Part shown: positions 18,053 to 29,099 of the stretch, one piece after another
How the letters are laid out: each line of letters opens with the position of its first letter
Position numbering within the stretch: position 1 is the stretch's first letter
DNA from: Gammaproteobacteria bacterium Ga0074134
GTDB lineage: Bacteria > Pseudomonadota > Gammaproteobacteria > Ga0077554 > Ga007554
Reading direction: 5' to 3'
Assembly (NCBI GenBank): GCA_001464965.1
Contig: LNEJ01000025.1
Location: 29,317-93,316, forward strand
DNA length: 64,000 bases
Translations under genes and position numbers: made by a program
The notes under the pieces: model-generated
Database searches by the model: none
What the model was told of the DNA's origin: nothing
Seen by the model: only the letters and a program-made list of their open reading frames with translations

Positions 18053-18083
18053 TTGACCTGTGTGCGACGCACAGGTTTTAAAT
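18053..18083 (+). promoter_or_regulatory. MerR-type promoter/operator before cusCBA
   Basis: A -35 TTGACC (18053-18058) and -10 TTAAAT (18078-18083) are separated by 19 bp. The spacer carries the dyad ACCTGTG-N7-CACAGGT (18056-18076). The long spacer with centred dyad is the hallmark of MerR-family targets. A near-identical site is at 33472. Confidence 0.82.
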
Positions 18084-18161
18084 GTCGGCAGCAGGTGCAG
18101 ATGAGGAAGGTGTGACATGTTTTGCATAGTGTGTCCATAGAGGGGATTTTTCGGAGTGAGA

Positions 18162-19439
18162 ATGAGATTCATGTTCGCATGCCGGTCTCTTTCACTGATT
18201 CTGGCGTTCCACTGTGCCACGCCTGCTTTCGCCCGCGATGCCGCAGCGGTCGAGAACCTCGCAAACCTTGTCACGGCTGCGCTTGCCAACAACCCTGAAC
18301 TGAAGGCATCGGAGGCGCGCTGGGAGATGTTCAGAAACCGCATCAAACAGGCCGAGGCGCTCGATGATCCGATGTTGATGCTGAAGATCCAGAATGGCAT
18401 CGCGGGTGATCCTTTCAACTTCAGGAAGGATCCCATGACCCAGAAGGTGGTCGGCCTCAGCCAGTCTCTTCCCTTCTGGGGAAAGCGGGCCTTGCGGGGG
18501 GAGATGGCGGCGAGGCAGGCCGAGTTCTACCAATGGCAACTGGAGGAACGGAGGCTGGAGCTGAAACGCATGGTGAAGGAATCCTACTACCAGATCTTCT
18601 TTGTTGACAAGACATTGGGGATCGTCGAGAAGAATATAAAAATTCTGGATGACTTCGTCACGCTCAGCAAGACCAAGTATGCCGTCGGGCAAGGGGTGCA
18701 GCAGGATATTTTCAAGGCGCAGGTGGAACGCTCCAGAATGCTGGACATGCAGATCGCTCTCGTCCAGCAGCGCAAGAGCCTGCAAGCCAATCTTAACGCG
18801 CTGCTTTACCGTCCGGCCGACAGTCCCGTCGGTAAAATCCCTGACTTCGAGCCATCCGCCTTTTTGTTGTCCACCTCCGGACTGACGGAGGCCGCTGTGG
18901 CGAACCGGCCCATTATCAAGGGTTATACCGCTCTTATCGAAAAGGGGCAGGCAGGGCGCAAGCTCGCGCAAAAGGAATACTATCCCGATTTCAACGCGGC
19001 ATTCGAGTATATGCAGCGCAATCCGGTGGGCGGCGAAATGGGGCTGGATATGTATGCCGCTGGCATTACTCTTAATCTTCCCGTCCAGCGCGAACGGCGC
19101 TCCGCCATGCTGGCCGAGTCGAATGCGGAAATCTCTATGGCGACCGAAGAGCTTAACGCCCTGGAAAATACCATCAGCTATGGCGTTGCCGACCTGCTTG
19201 CCCAGCTTGAAAAGAGACAGCGCCTGATCGAGCTTTACAAAACCGGCATCATCCCCCAAGCACAACGTTCCCTGGAGTCGGCGATCATCGGCTACCGCGT
19301 CAACAAGGTGGATCTACTGACGCTGCTCGACAACCGCATGACGCTGTTTAATTACGAGCGTGAGTACTACGACTCGCTGGCGGATTACCAGATGAAGCTG
19401 GCGCAGCTCGAGGCCATGGTAGGAAAGGAGTTGCAATGA
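18162..19439 (+). CDS. cusC: Outer-membrane efflux channel, TolC/CusC family
   Basis: Outer-membrane factor of a tripartite heavy-metal pump, 425 aa. It has a signal peptide (ending TPAFA) and two repeated long helical stretches typical of outer membrane efflux proteins, with the conserved beginning LVTAALANNPELKASEARWE and a C-terminal half rich in YRVNKVDLLTLLDNR. The ATG at 18162 has GGAG 5 bases upstream; a GTG two codons earlier is also possible. It is the first gene after the MerR-type promoter. Specificity is inferred from its partner CusA. Confidence 0.88.
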   Translation: MRFMFACRSLSLILAFHCATPAFARDAAAVENLANLVTAALANNPELKASEARWEMFRNRIKQAEALDDPMLMLKIQNGIAGDPFNFRKDPMTQKVVGLSQSLPFWGKRALRGEMAARQAEFYQWQLEERRLELKRMVKESYYQIFFVDKTLGIVEKNIKILDDFVTLSKTKYAVGQGVQQDIFKAQVERSRMLDMQIALVQQRKSLQANLNALLYRPADSPVGKIPDFEPSAFLLSTSGLTEAAVANRPIIKGYTALIEKGQAGRKLAQKEYYPDFNAAFEYMQRNPVGGEMGLDMYAAGITLNLPVQRERRSAMLAESNAEISMATEELNALENTISYGVADLLAQLEKRQRLIELYKTGIIPQAQRSLESAIIGYRVNKVDLLTLLDNRMTLFNYEREYYDSLADYQMKLAQLEAMVGKELQ

Positions 19440-19494
19440 ACGTCCGGGCAGGCAGGCATGAAGGCGGACGGCCCGTTTTGGAGGTGAACCCGGA

Positions 19495-20775
19495 ATGAAT
19501 AAAAGGATCGCAATCGCTCTTGCCATCGCGGCCATCGCCGCCGTGGGGGCAGGATCATACCTGTGGCGCGAAAAAGGCGCCGCGACCGGTGAGGCGATGT
19601 CCGCGACGCCGCCCGCGCGCCGTGCGGCAGACGGGCAGGCTGGAGCAGAGCGTTCGAACGATGTGGACATGTTGCGTGATGTTTCATTGTCGCCAGCGCA
19701 ATTGGTGATGGCGAATGTCGCCACAGTGGAGGCCCGCATGATGCCACTTACCAAGGAGATCAATGCCGTTGGCATAGTCGGCTACGATCAGGCCAGGCAG
19801 GCGAAGGTCACCGCGTGGGTGGCGGGGCGTATTGACCGGCTCTATGTGAATACTGTCGGCGCCCATGTCTCGAAAGGAGCGCCAGTCGCCGAGGTGTACT
19901 CCCCCGACCTGGTTTCATCGCAGCAGGAATATCTGCTCGCGCTGGGCAGCAGGGAACAATTCAAGGATTCACCGATTCCGTCCATTGCCCAGGGCGGCGA
20001 GGGGCTGGTGGAATCAGCCAGGCAGCGTCTGAAACTGTTGGGCGTAAAGGACTCTCAGATTGCTGCTCTGGAACGGTCAGGGCAGCCCACCATCAGGCTA
20101 CCGGTTTACACCCCACTCTCCGGCACTGTGATCGAAAAGATTGCGTTGGAGGGTCAGTACGTGAATGTCGGCGATCCTCTGTTCGCCATCGCCGATCTGT
20201 CCGTGGTGTGGGTGGAGGTGGAGGTCTATGAAAACGAATTTCCGTTCATCAGGATCGGACAACAGGTGAAGGTCTTTTCCCAATCCTATCCTGACAGGAC
20301 ATTCATGGGCCGGGCGGTCTTCGTCTATCCCTTTCTCGAGCCGAAGACGCGGACCGTCAAGGTGCGGCTTGAACTTCCCAATCCCCGGCATGAGCTGAAG
20401 GCGGACATGTTCGTGAACGCCGCCGTGCAAGTCCCGCTGGGTGATGCGATGGCCGTGCCGGTGACGGCGGTATTGGAAACCGGCAAGCGCCGTGTGGTGT
20501 GGGTGGAAAAAAAGCCGGGGATGTTCGAGCCGCGCGAGGTGAATGTCGGGGCCAGGGTCGGAGACCGGTTTCAGATCCTGGCGGGTCTTCGCGCGGGAGA
20601 AAAGGTCGCGGCCTCCGGTGGCTATATGGTCGATTCCGAGTTGCAATTGCGCGGCAGCGCGGGGATGGCGGGCATGGCAGGGATGCAGGACGGGAAAAAA
20701 CCGGATGCCCGGCAAGAGCGTGCCGCTCCGCCACAAGGTGGCGCGGCCATGGGCGGCATGAAGATGAATCAATGA
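19495..20775 (+). CDS. cusB: RND efflux periplasmic adaptor CusB, Met-rich C-terminus
   Basis: Membrane-fusion protein that links CusA to CusC and passes on metal. The 426-residue protein has an N-terminal signal/anchor, a barrel-sandwich region around VTAWVAGRIDRLYVNTVGAH and PVYTPLSGTVIEKIALEGQY, a beta-barrel, and a membrane-proximal domain. Unusually, the last 40 residues form a Met/Gly tail (GMAGMAGMQ ... AAMGGMKMNQ) that could bind Cu(I)/Ag(I). GGAGG lies 9 bases before the ATG. It lies between cusC and cusA. Confidence 0.9.
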   Translation: MNKRIAIALAIAAIAAVGAGSYLWREKGAATGEAMSATPPARRAADGQAGAERSNDVDMLRDVSLSPAQLVMANVATVEARMMPLTKEINAVGIVGYDQARQAKVTAWVAGRIDRLYVNTVGAHVSKGAPVAEVYSPDLVSSQQEYLLALGSREQFKDSPIPSIAQGGEGLVESARQRLKLLGVKDSQIAALERSGQPTIRLPVYTPLSGTVIEKIALEGQYVNVGDPLFAIADLSVVWVEVEVYENEFPFIRIGQQVKVFSQSYPDRTFMGRAVFVYPFLEPKTRTVKVRLELPNPRHELKADMFVNAAVQVPLGDAMAVPVTAVLETGKRRVVWVEKKPGMFEPREVNVGARVGDRFQILAGLRAGEKVAASGGYMVDSELQLRGSAGMAGMAGMQDGKKPDARQERAAPPQGGAAMGGMKMNQ

Positions 20776-20784
20776 TATTGCGCC

Positions 20785-23700
20785 ATGATCGATAACATCA
20801 TCGAATATTCGGCACGCAACCGCCTTGTCATCCTGGCGCTCTTCGCGCTGGTCATCGCGTGGGGGGGCTGGGCCGTCTATACCACGCCCGTGGATGCCAT
20901 TCCCGATCTTTCCGATAACCAGGTCATCGTCTTCACCGAGTATCCGGGCCGCGCGCCGCAGGTGGTGGAGAATCAGGTCACTTATCCGCTGGTGGTCAAC
21001 CTGCAAGGGCTTCCCAAGGTCCGCGCAGTGCGCGCCTCGTCGGCCTTCGGTTTTTCCATGATCTATGTCATTTTCGAGGACGATGCCGACATCTACTGGG
21101 CGCGCACACGTGTGCTGGAGCGGCTCAACTATGCCGCCGCGCTGCTGCCGTCCAATGTGCGGCCTGCCCTCGGGCCGGATGGCACGGGCGTCGGCCATGT
21201 GTTCTGGTACACCCTGCAGGGCAAGGGCTACGACCTCGAACAATTGCGCACTCTGCAGGACTGGTTCGTGCGCTATCAGCTGAACACCGTGCCCGGTGTC
21301 GCCGAGGTGGCATCCATCGGCGGCTTCGTGCGCGAATACCAGATCGATCTCGACCCCAACCGCCTATTCGCCTATGGCATCAAACTGAGTGATGTGGTCG
21401 AAGCGGTAAAGCAATCCAACAACGATGTGGGGGGCAGGTTGCTGGAACAAGCGGATGCCGAATATCTGATCCGCGGCCAGGGGTATATCCAATCGAGCCA
21501 GGATCTGGAAAACATCGGGGTTGGGGCCGACATGCGCGGCGTCCCGGTCTACATCAAAAACCTCGGGACGGTGCAGCTCGGCGGGGCCATCCGCCGCGGC
21601 CTGCTGGATCTGAACGGAAAGGGGGAAGCGGTCGGCGGCATCGTGGTGATGCGCTACGGCGAGAACGCCAAGGATGTTATCGACCGCGTCAAACAGAAGA
21701 TCAAGATGATCGAACCGGGACTTCCTCCGGGCATCAAAATCATTGCCGCCTACGACCGTTCCGACCTCATCCTGCGCGCCATCGAGACGCTCAAGCGGGT
21801 GCTTGTCGAGGAGTCAGTGGTCGTCTCGCTGGTGGTGCTCATCATGCTGCTGCACCTGCGGAGCGCGCTGGTGATCGTGCTGACCCTGCCTATCGCTGTG
21901 CTGATGGCATTCATCGCCATGAAATATCTGGGGGTCACCTCCAACATCATGTCGCTCGGCGGAATCGCCATCGCCATCGGCGTGCTGGTGGATGCGGGTG
22001 TGGTGATGGTGGAAAACTGCTATCGCCATCTCTCCGGGCTTGCGCCAGAGGAGCGAGATGAAAAGCGCCTGGAGGTGATCATAAGCGCGGCAAAGCATGT
22101 AGGCCGTCCGATCTTTTTCGCGCAGGCGATCATCATTCTGTCTTTCGTTCCGGTATTTCTTCTGGAGGGCCAAGAAGGCAAGCTGTTCCAGCCGCTGGCC
22201 TTCACCAAGACCTTCTCCATCATCTGCTCGGCGGTGATCGTCATCACCCTGGTGCCGGTGCTGATTTATTACTTCCTGCGCGGCAGGATGCCACGCGAGG
22301 AGGCCAATCCCGTTTCCAGTTTTTTCATCAAGGTGTATACGCCCATCGTCCATTGGGTGCTGAAATGGAAAAAGACCACCATCGCCCTCAATATCGTGGC
22401 GCTCGTCATCGCCGGCCGGCTATTCATGTCCGTCGGCAGCGAGTTCATGCCACCCCTGGACGAAGGATCGCTCCTTTACATGCCTGTCACGCTGCCCAAT
22501 ATCACCATCAGCGAGGCCAAGCGCATTATCCAAGTACAGAACCGCATCATCAAGACCGTGCCGGAAGTGGACCATGTGCTGGGCAAGGTGGGGCGCGCCG
22601 AGACCTCCACCGATCCCGCTCCGGTCTCGATGTTCGAAAACATCATCATCCTCAAGCCCAAGGAGCAATGGCGGACGGGGGTCACCAAGGCCGATATCGT
22701 GAACGAACTTGACGGCAAGCTGCAGCAGATCGGCGTGAGGAACGGCTGGACCCAGCCTATCATCAATCGCATCAACATGCTCTCTACGGGGGTGCGCACC
22801 AATCTGGGGGTAAAAATCTTCGGCAAGGATCTCAATGTGCTGAAGGATCTGGCGATTGATGCGGAAAGCATACTCAGGGGCGTGCCTGGGGCCGCCGATG
22901 TGGTCGCCGAGCGGGTCACCAGCGGCAATTACGTGGACATTACGGTGGATCGGGAAGCCGCGGCGCGCTATGGCATCAGGGTCGGGGATATTCAGGAGGT
23001 GATCGAGATGGCGCTCGGAGGTGAAACGCTGACCACCGCCGTGGAAGGCAGAAACCGCTTCCCTATCCGTGTCCGCTATCTGCGTGAGCTGCGCGACAAC
23101 ATCCCGGTGATCCAGCGTATGCTCGTCTCCGGCATGGAAGGGACGCAGGTTCCGTTATCCCTGGTAACCAAGCTCAAGGTATCCTCCGGCGCCCCTGAGA
23201 TCAACAGCGAGGGCGGGCTGCTGCGCACCGTTGTATTCCTGAACGTGCGTGGGCGGGATATGGGCGGCTTCGTCAACGAGGCGAAGCGCATCCTGGAACA
23301 GCAATTGAAACTCCCCGCCGGTTATTACGTCACCTGGTCGGGACAATGGGAAAACCAGGTACGGGCCAAGGCGCGCTTACAGATCATTATTCCTGTCGCG
23401 GTGCTGGTAATTTTTGCATTGCTCTATTTCACTTTCCACTCTGTGCGTGACGCCGGTGTGGTGATACTTTCCGTGCCCTTCTCGCTGGTCGGGGGTATCT
23501 ATCTGGTCTATATCCTGGGATACAACATGTCGGTCGCGGTGTGGGTCGGCTTTATCGCCCTCGCCGGCGTGGCGGTGCAGACCGGGGTGGTGATGCTGAT
23601 TTACCTCAACGAAGCGCTGGACAAGCGGTTGTCGCAGGAGTCCGTCACGCAACAAGACATCTATCAGGCTGCCTACGAAGGTGCAGCGTTGCGCCTGCGG

Positions 23701-23985
23701 CCAAAATTGATGACTGTCGCGGTGGCCCTCATAGGACTGATCCCAATCATGTGGTCCACCAGCACGGGCGCCGACGTGATGAAACCAATCGCCGCACCGA
23801 TGATTGGCGGCATCATTTCCTCGGCGCTCAATGTGCTGCTGCTGACGCCGGCGATATTTGTGATGATGAAGTCGTATGATTTGAGGAGGGGGAAATTGAA
23901 ACCATTACGCAGAACAGGCGGCTTGCAGCGGGGGATGGAGGTATTCGACAGCGGGACTCCGTCGTCAAAGGAAAGGGAGAAATGA
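20785..23985 (+). CDS. cusA: Cu(I)/Ag(I) RND efflux transporter CusA, chimeric C-terminus
   Basis: Proton-driven inner-membrane pump of the HME-RND family, 1066 aa, with twelve predicted helices in two repeats. The three methionines of the CusA metal site are conserved as M566 (LLYMP), M616 (SMFE) and M665 (INMLST), at a constant offset of 7 from E. coli M573, M623 and M672; this supports Cu(I)/Ag(I). The last 26 residues ([18 protein letters not shown]...) are not CusA sequence: they match the N-ATPase beta subunit encoded at 26933. The gene therefore ends in a rearrangement scar. No strong ribosome-binding site precedes the ATG. Confidence 0.93.
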   Translation: MIDNIIEYSARNRLVILALFALVIAWGGWAVYTTPVDAIPDLSDNQVIVFTEYPGRAPQVVENQVTYPLVVNLQGLPKVRAVRASSAFGFSMIYVIFEDDADIYWARTRVLERLNYAAALLPSNVRPALGPDGTGVGHVFWYTLQGKGYDLEQLRTLQDWFVRYQLNTVPGVAEVASIGGFVREYQIDLDPNRLFAYGIKLSDVVEAVKQSNNDVGGRLLEQADAEYLIRGQGYIQSSQDLENIGVGADMRGVPVYIKNLGTVQLGGAIRRGLLDLNGKGEAVGGIVVMRYGENAKDVIDRVKQKIKMIEPGLPPGIKIIAAYDRSDLILRAIETLKRVLVEESVVVSLVVLIMLLHLRSALVIVLTLPIAVLMAFIAMKYLGVTSNIMSLGGIAIAIGVLVDAGVVMVENCYRHLSGLAPEERDEKRLEVIISAAKHVGRPIFFAQAIIILSFVPVFLLEGQEGKLFQPLAFTKTFSIICSAVIVITLVPVLIYYFLRGRMPREEANPVSSFFIKVYTPIVHWVLKWKKTTIALNIVALVIAGRLFMSVGSEFMPPLDEGSLLYMPVTLPNITISEAKRIIQVQNRIIKTVPEVDHVLGKVGRAETSTDPAPVSMFENIIILKPKEQWRTGVTKADIVNELDGKLQQIGVRNGWTQPIINRINMLSTGVRTNLGVKIFGKDLNVLKDLAIDAESILRGVPGAADVVAERVTSGNYVDITVDREAAARYGIRVGDIQEVIEMALGGETLTTAVEGRNRFPIRVRYLRELRDNIPVIQRMLVSGMEGTQVPLSLVTKLKVSSGAPEINSEGGLLRTVVFLNVRGRDMGGFVNEAKRILEQQLKLPAGYYVTWSGQWENQVRAKARLQIIIPVAVLVIFALLYFTFHSVRDAGVVILSVPFSLVGGIYLVYILGYNMSVAVWVGFIALAGVAVQTGVVMLIYLNEALDKRLSQESVTQQDIYQAAYEGAALRLRPKLMTVAVALIGLIPIMWSTSTGADVMKPIAAPMIGGIISSALNVLLLTPAIFVMMKSYDLRRGKLKPLRRTGGLQRGMEVFDSGTPSSKEREK
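23786..23903 (+). repeat. Direct repeat A, left copy (cusA 3' end)
   Basis: This 118-bp stretch recurs at 26496-26613 with four mismatches by eye. It encodes the last CusA helix and the following basic loop. The two copies flank the three-gene cytochrome cassette. Confidence 0.92.
23908..23962 (+). repeat. Direct repeat B, left copy (atpD fragment in cusA)
   Basis: These 55 bases match 26933-26987 inside the N-ATPase beta gene with three mismatches by eye. In the intact copy the segment lies 320 bases after repeat A; here it follows repeat A after only 4 bases. This indicates an internal deletion in the left copy. Confidence 0.9.
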
Positions 23986-24034
23986 CCAGACGGCACCCGC
24001 CAGATCGGTTATTGGTTAACAGCAAGAGGGAATC

Positions 24035-25408
24035 ATGAAGACCTTACGACTATTGCAACACGGTTACGCAGCCGCGCGCAGCGCTGTCTTGTTCAGTGCG
24101 TTTGTCGCCGCCGTCGCACTGGGAATGTATCCGAACGCGGCGCAGGCCGTGCCGAGCATGGCGCGCCAGACTGGCATGCCGTGCGCCGCCTGCCACACGG
24201 TATTCCCCGAACTGACATCGTTCGGGCGCCAGTTCAAGCTGCGCGGCTACAGCATGAGCGTGCCGAAGGACAGGAGCGACTCGATCTTCGGCAACGTGCC
24301 GATCTCGGCTCTGCTGCAGGTTTCACGCAACACCACCAATAACGTCAGCACGCCCGGGGCCGAGTCCGAGCAGTTCCCGCGCGACCGGGAAACCATCGTG
24401 CAGGCCGCAGGTCTCTACTACGGCGGCAAGATCACCGACAAGTCCGGCGGACTGGTGCAGTACTTCTACGACGGCATTGAGAAGAAGTGGGCAATGGAGA
24501 TGTTCGACGTGCGCTGGGCCGACACGACGACCGCATTGGGCGGCAAGGAGACCATCTTCGGTTTTACCCTGAATAACAACCCGACAGTCACTGACATCTA
24601 CAACAGTACGCCGCAGTGGAGTTTCCCTCACACCGAAACGGCTGCGCTCATGCCGAACGCGCAGACGGCTATCGATATGCGGCTCGCGGGCCGGGTCGGC
24701 GGCCCCAGCGTGTACGCGATGTGGAATGATCTGCTCTACGGGGAGCTGGCCCTGTACCGCACCACCAAAACCGGCGCCTTGCGCCCGCTCGGCTGGGGCG
24801 TCGAAAAGGACGATCTCGTGAGTGGCACCGCGCCCTACTGGCGCATGGCCCTGCAGCGCGATTTCGGCTCGCACTTCTTCTCCGTGGGCACCTACGGCCT
24901 GTCGGCGCGCATCTATACCGACGCCAAGGATCAGAGTCTCGGCACGGACCGCTTCCGCGACTTTGCGATCGACGGGCAATACCAATTCACCGGGGGCGAT
25001 CACCTCGTCTCGGCGCAGGCCACACAGATCCGCGAGAAGCAGAAGCTCGATGCCGCGTTCGCGGCGGGCCTCGCCTCCAACCCGACGAATACGCTGCGCA
25101 CCACGCGGGCCGATGTGCATTACTGGTATAAACGCGCAGTCGGCGGCGGCTTCGGGATGTTCTCGACCACGGGCGATGCCGATCCCCTCAGATATATGAT
25201 GCAACCAGTAATGGGCAGCGCCACGGGCAGCCCCAACACCCAGGGCTGGATGATCGACCTGAACTACCTGCCGGTGCAGAGCGTGAAGCTCGCGCTGCGC
25301 TATACGGCGTACACGGAGTTCAATGGCGCGGGCACCAACTACGACGGCTTCGGGCGCAACGCGAAGGATAACAACAGCGTCTTTTTGCTCGCCTGGCTGA
25401 TGTTCTGA
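24035..25408 (+). CDS. Cyc2-like outer-membrane cytochrome-porin
   Basis: A 457-residue fusion of one N-terminal haem c site and a beta-barrel. The signal peptide ends at AAQA; the haem motif C50-A-A-C-H54 sits in VPSMARQTGMPCAACH, followed by PELTSFGRQFKLRGY, a pattern typical of Cyc2-type proteins. The rest alternates polar and hydrophobic residues and ends in an aromatic residue (LLAWLMF), as outer-membrane barrels do. Established Cyc2 proteins take electrons from Fe(II) outside the cell; whether this one does is inference. AGAGGGA precedes the ATG. It starts a three-gene cassette with two further cytochromes, flanked by direct repeat A. Confidence 0.75.
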   Translation: MKTLRLLQHGYAAARSAVLFSAFVAAVALGMYPNAAQAVPSMARQTGMPCAACHTVFPELTSFGRQFKLRGYSMSVPKDRSDSIFGNVPISALLQVSRNTTNNVSTPGAESEQFPRDRETIVQAAGLYYGGKITDKSGGLVQYFYDGIEKKWAMEMFDVRWADTTTALGGKETIFGFTLNNNPTVTDIYNSTPQWSFPHTETAALMPNAQTAIDMRLAGRVGGPSVYAMWNDLLYGELALYRTTKTGALRPLGWGVEKDDLVSGTAPYWRMALQRDFGSHFFSVGTYGLSARIYTDAKDQSLGTDRFRDFAIDGQYQFTGGDHLVSAQATQIREKQKLDAAFAAGLASNPTNTLRTTRADVHYWYKRAVGGGFGMFSTTGDADPLRYMMQPVMGSATGSPNTQGWMIDLNYLPVQSVKLALRYTAYTEFNGAGTNYDGFGRNAKDNNSVFLLAWLMF

Positions 25409-26184
25409 TGACCATGGAACGCACGAATCCTCTGGGGCAGGCGCAAACACTGCGCGAACTGTCCCTCGCCCTGAGAACCCTCTTCACGGCATTCCTGCTC
25501 ACGATCGGGTTCGGGTACCTTGCGGCGGTTTTCTACCTTTTTCTCGTGGATATCGATCCGCACTTGAAAATGGGAATGCGGCCCATCGCCGGCATCGAGA
25601 TGAAATATCGCGGCCAGCCATCCGGATCGCGCCTGGAGGCCGCGCTTCGCGGAGCGATGGCGGACAAGCTGCGTCCCGAAGAGCGCGACGCGATTGTGGG
25701 TTGGGTGCGCGGCGGCGCGACGCAAGCCGGTTTCGGGCAGATCAAACCGATCTTGGACAGGAGTTGCACGGTCTGCCACAGCGCGAAGTCGGGCCTGCCC
25801 GTTCCGCCGCTCGACAGCTTCGAGACGGTGGCCAAGCTCGCCGAGACCGATCGCGGCCCGAGTTTCGTGCAACTTGCGCGCGTGTCGCATGTACACCTGT
25901 TCGGCTTGAGCTTCATTTTCCTGCTGACAGGGACGATTTTCACGCTCACTGCTGTGGCGCCGACATTCAAGCTCACCGTGGTGGCACTGCCGTTCGTGGC
26001 GATCTGGGCGGACATCGCCTCGTGGTGGCTCACTCGCTACGAACCGCTATTCGCGTATGTCGTTTTCGTCGGCGGTGCGCTGATGGGTGCGGCGCTCGCG
26101 GTGCAGATTCTCGTCCCGCTGTGGCAGATGTGGGCGCCGCGCAGCAACGCGACCGCAGCCACGGCACGACCATCCAAATCTTAA
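25408..26184 (+). CDS. Inner-membrane monohaem cytochrome c, unnamed family
   Basis: A 258-residue membrane protein. One helix (about 22-48) leads to a periplasmic loop with the haem motif C120-T-V-C-H124 within a c-type cytochrome-like segment, then three more helices (about 160-245) with His residues near the first (VSHVHLFGLSF). The start overlaps the previous stop by one base (TGATG), so it is translated with the cytochrome-porin. I do not recognise a named family. Context suggests it passes electrons between periplasmic cytochrome and the membrane pool (inference). Confidence 0.7.
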   Translation: MTMERTNPLGQAQTLRELSLALRTLFTAFLLTIGFGYLAAVFYLFLVDIDPHLKMGMRPIAGIEMKYRGQPSGSRLEAALRGAMADKLRPEERDAIVGWVRGGATQAGFGQIKPILDRSCTVCHSAKSGLPVPPLDSFETVAKLAETDRGPSFVQLARVSHVHLFGLSFIFLLTGTIFTLTAVAPTFKLTVVALPFVAIWADIASWWLTRYEPLFAYVVFVGGALMGAALAVQILVPLWQMWAPRSNATAATARPSKS

Positions 26185-26198
26185 CAAAGGAGCGAAAG

Positions 26199-28535
<2,337 letters not shown>

Positions 28536-28539
<4 letters not shown>

Positions 28540-28829
28540 GCAGCCAGAAACCGGATGGGGCCTTCGATGGAGAAAAACTCAAAAAGGCCGTGGAACGGCG
28601 GGTCGCGCGTATGAAGCAGGCGGATAAGGAACGCCCTACCTTGCTGGCGCAATCCGCCTATATTGGTGTGCTGGGCCTGATCTTCGTGCTGCCCGTCATC
28701 GGCGGCGCTTATCTCGGCCACTGGCTCGACAGCCTGCATGAAGGTTATTCGATAGGCTGGACCTTGAACATGATCATTCTTGGTCTGGCGATCGGTGCAA
28801 TGAACGTTTATTTTTTCATAAAGGAATGA
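28536..28829 (+). CDS. atpQ: N-ATPase accessory membrane protein AtpQ (AtpI-like)
   Basis: A 97-residue protein with a charged N-terminus and two helices (AQSAYIGVLGLIFVLPVIGG; IGWTLNMIILGLAIGAMNVY), matching the AtpI-like subunit Q of N-ATPase operons. AtpI-type proteins help c-ring assembly or cation supply. The ATG overlaps the atpC stop. The stop codon abuts a 267-bp palindromic element, and the atpR gene that normally follows is missing. Confidence 0.82.
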
Positions 28830-29095
28830 GAGCCTGTCTATGAATAAATCATCCCTGCGTTGCCGCCCCAAAACACGCCAGGCAAGGCGCGAGGCGCGAA
28901 GTTTGGTTGTTCCAAATGAGCGGCGAGCAACGCCGCATGGCGTGTTTTGGGGCGCAACCCGAAGGGACGGGGCAGGTTTCCCGCAGTGCGGCGTCACACT
29001 TCGCTCATGTGCAACAAGCACACTACGCTCAGCGTTCCTTGCTCTGCGGGAAACCTGCCTCCGTCGCAGGAATGATTTATTCATAGACAGGCTCT
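28829..29095. repeat. Palindromic element, copy 2, at the place of atpR
   Basis: Outer inverted repeats of 31 bp with one mismatch (28829-28859 and 29065-29095) enclose two further perfect hairpins: 28865-28880 with 28938-28953, and 28971-28986 with 29044-29059. The whole could fold as a three-way junction. The first hairpin contains the family core (GCAAGGCGCGAGG ... GAGCAACGCCGC). No 5-bp target duplication is visible at its borders. Confidence 0.9.
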
Positions 29096-29099
29096 AACC

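Noticed and set aside
18192..19265. Long open frame (357 codons) on the minus strand opposite cusC
   Set aside because: It is antisense to a clear TolC-family gene and has no recognisable domain; such frames arise in G+C-rich coding sequence.
20098..21243. 381-codon minus-strand frame opposite cusB and cusA
   Set aside because: It spans the junction of two well-supported genes and is rich in His/Arg, as expected from an antisense shadow.
23901..23985. CusA C-terminal tail as a native metal-binding extension
   Set aside because: The residues match an internal part of the ATPase beta subunit at the DNA level, so they come from rearrangement.
24323..25450. 375-codon minus-strand frame opposite the Cyc2-like gene
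   Set aside because: The plus-strand frame has signal peptide, haem motif and ribosome-binding site; the antisense product resembles no protein.
28840..29097. Open frame of 85 codons between atpQ and atpB that could be taken for atpR
   Set aside because: It lies inside the palindromic element, is Arg-rich, lacks the membrane helices of AtpR and starts in the inverted repeat.
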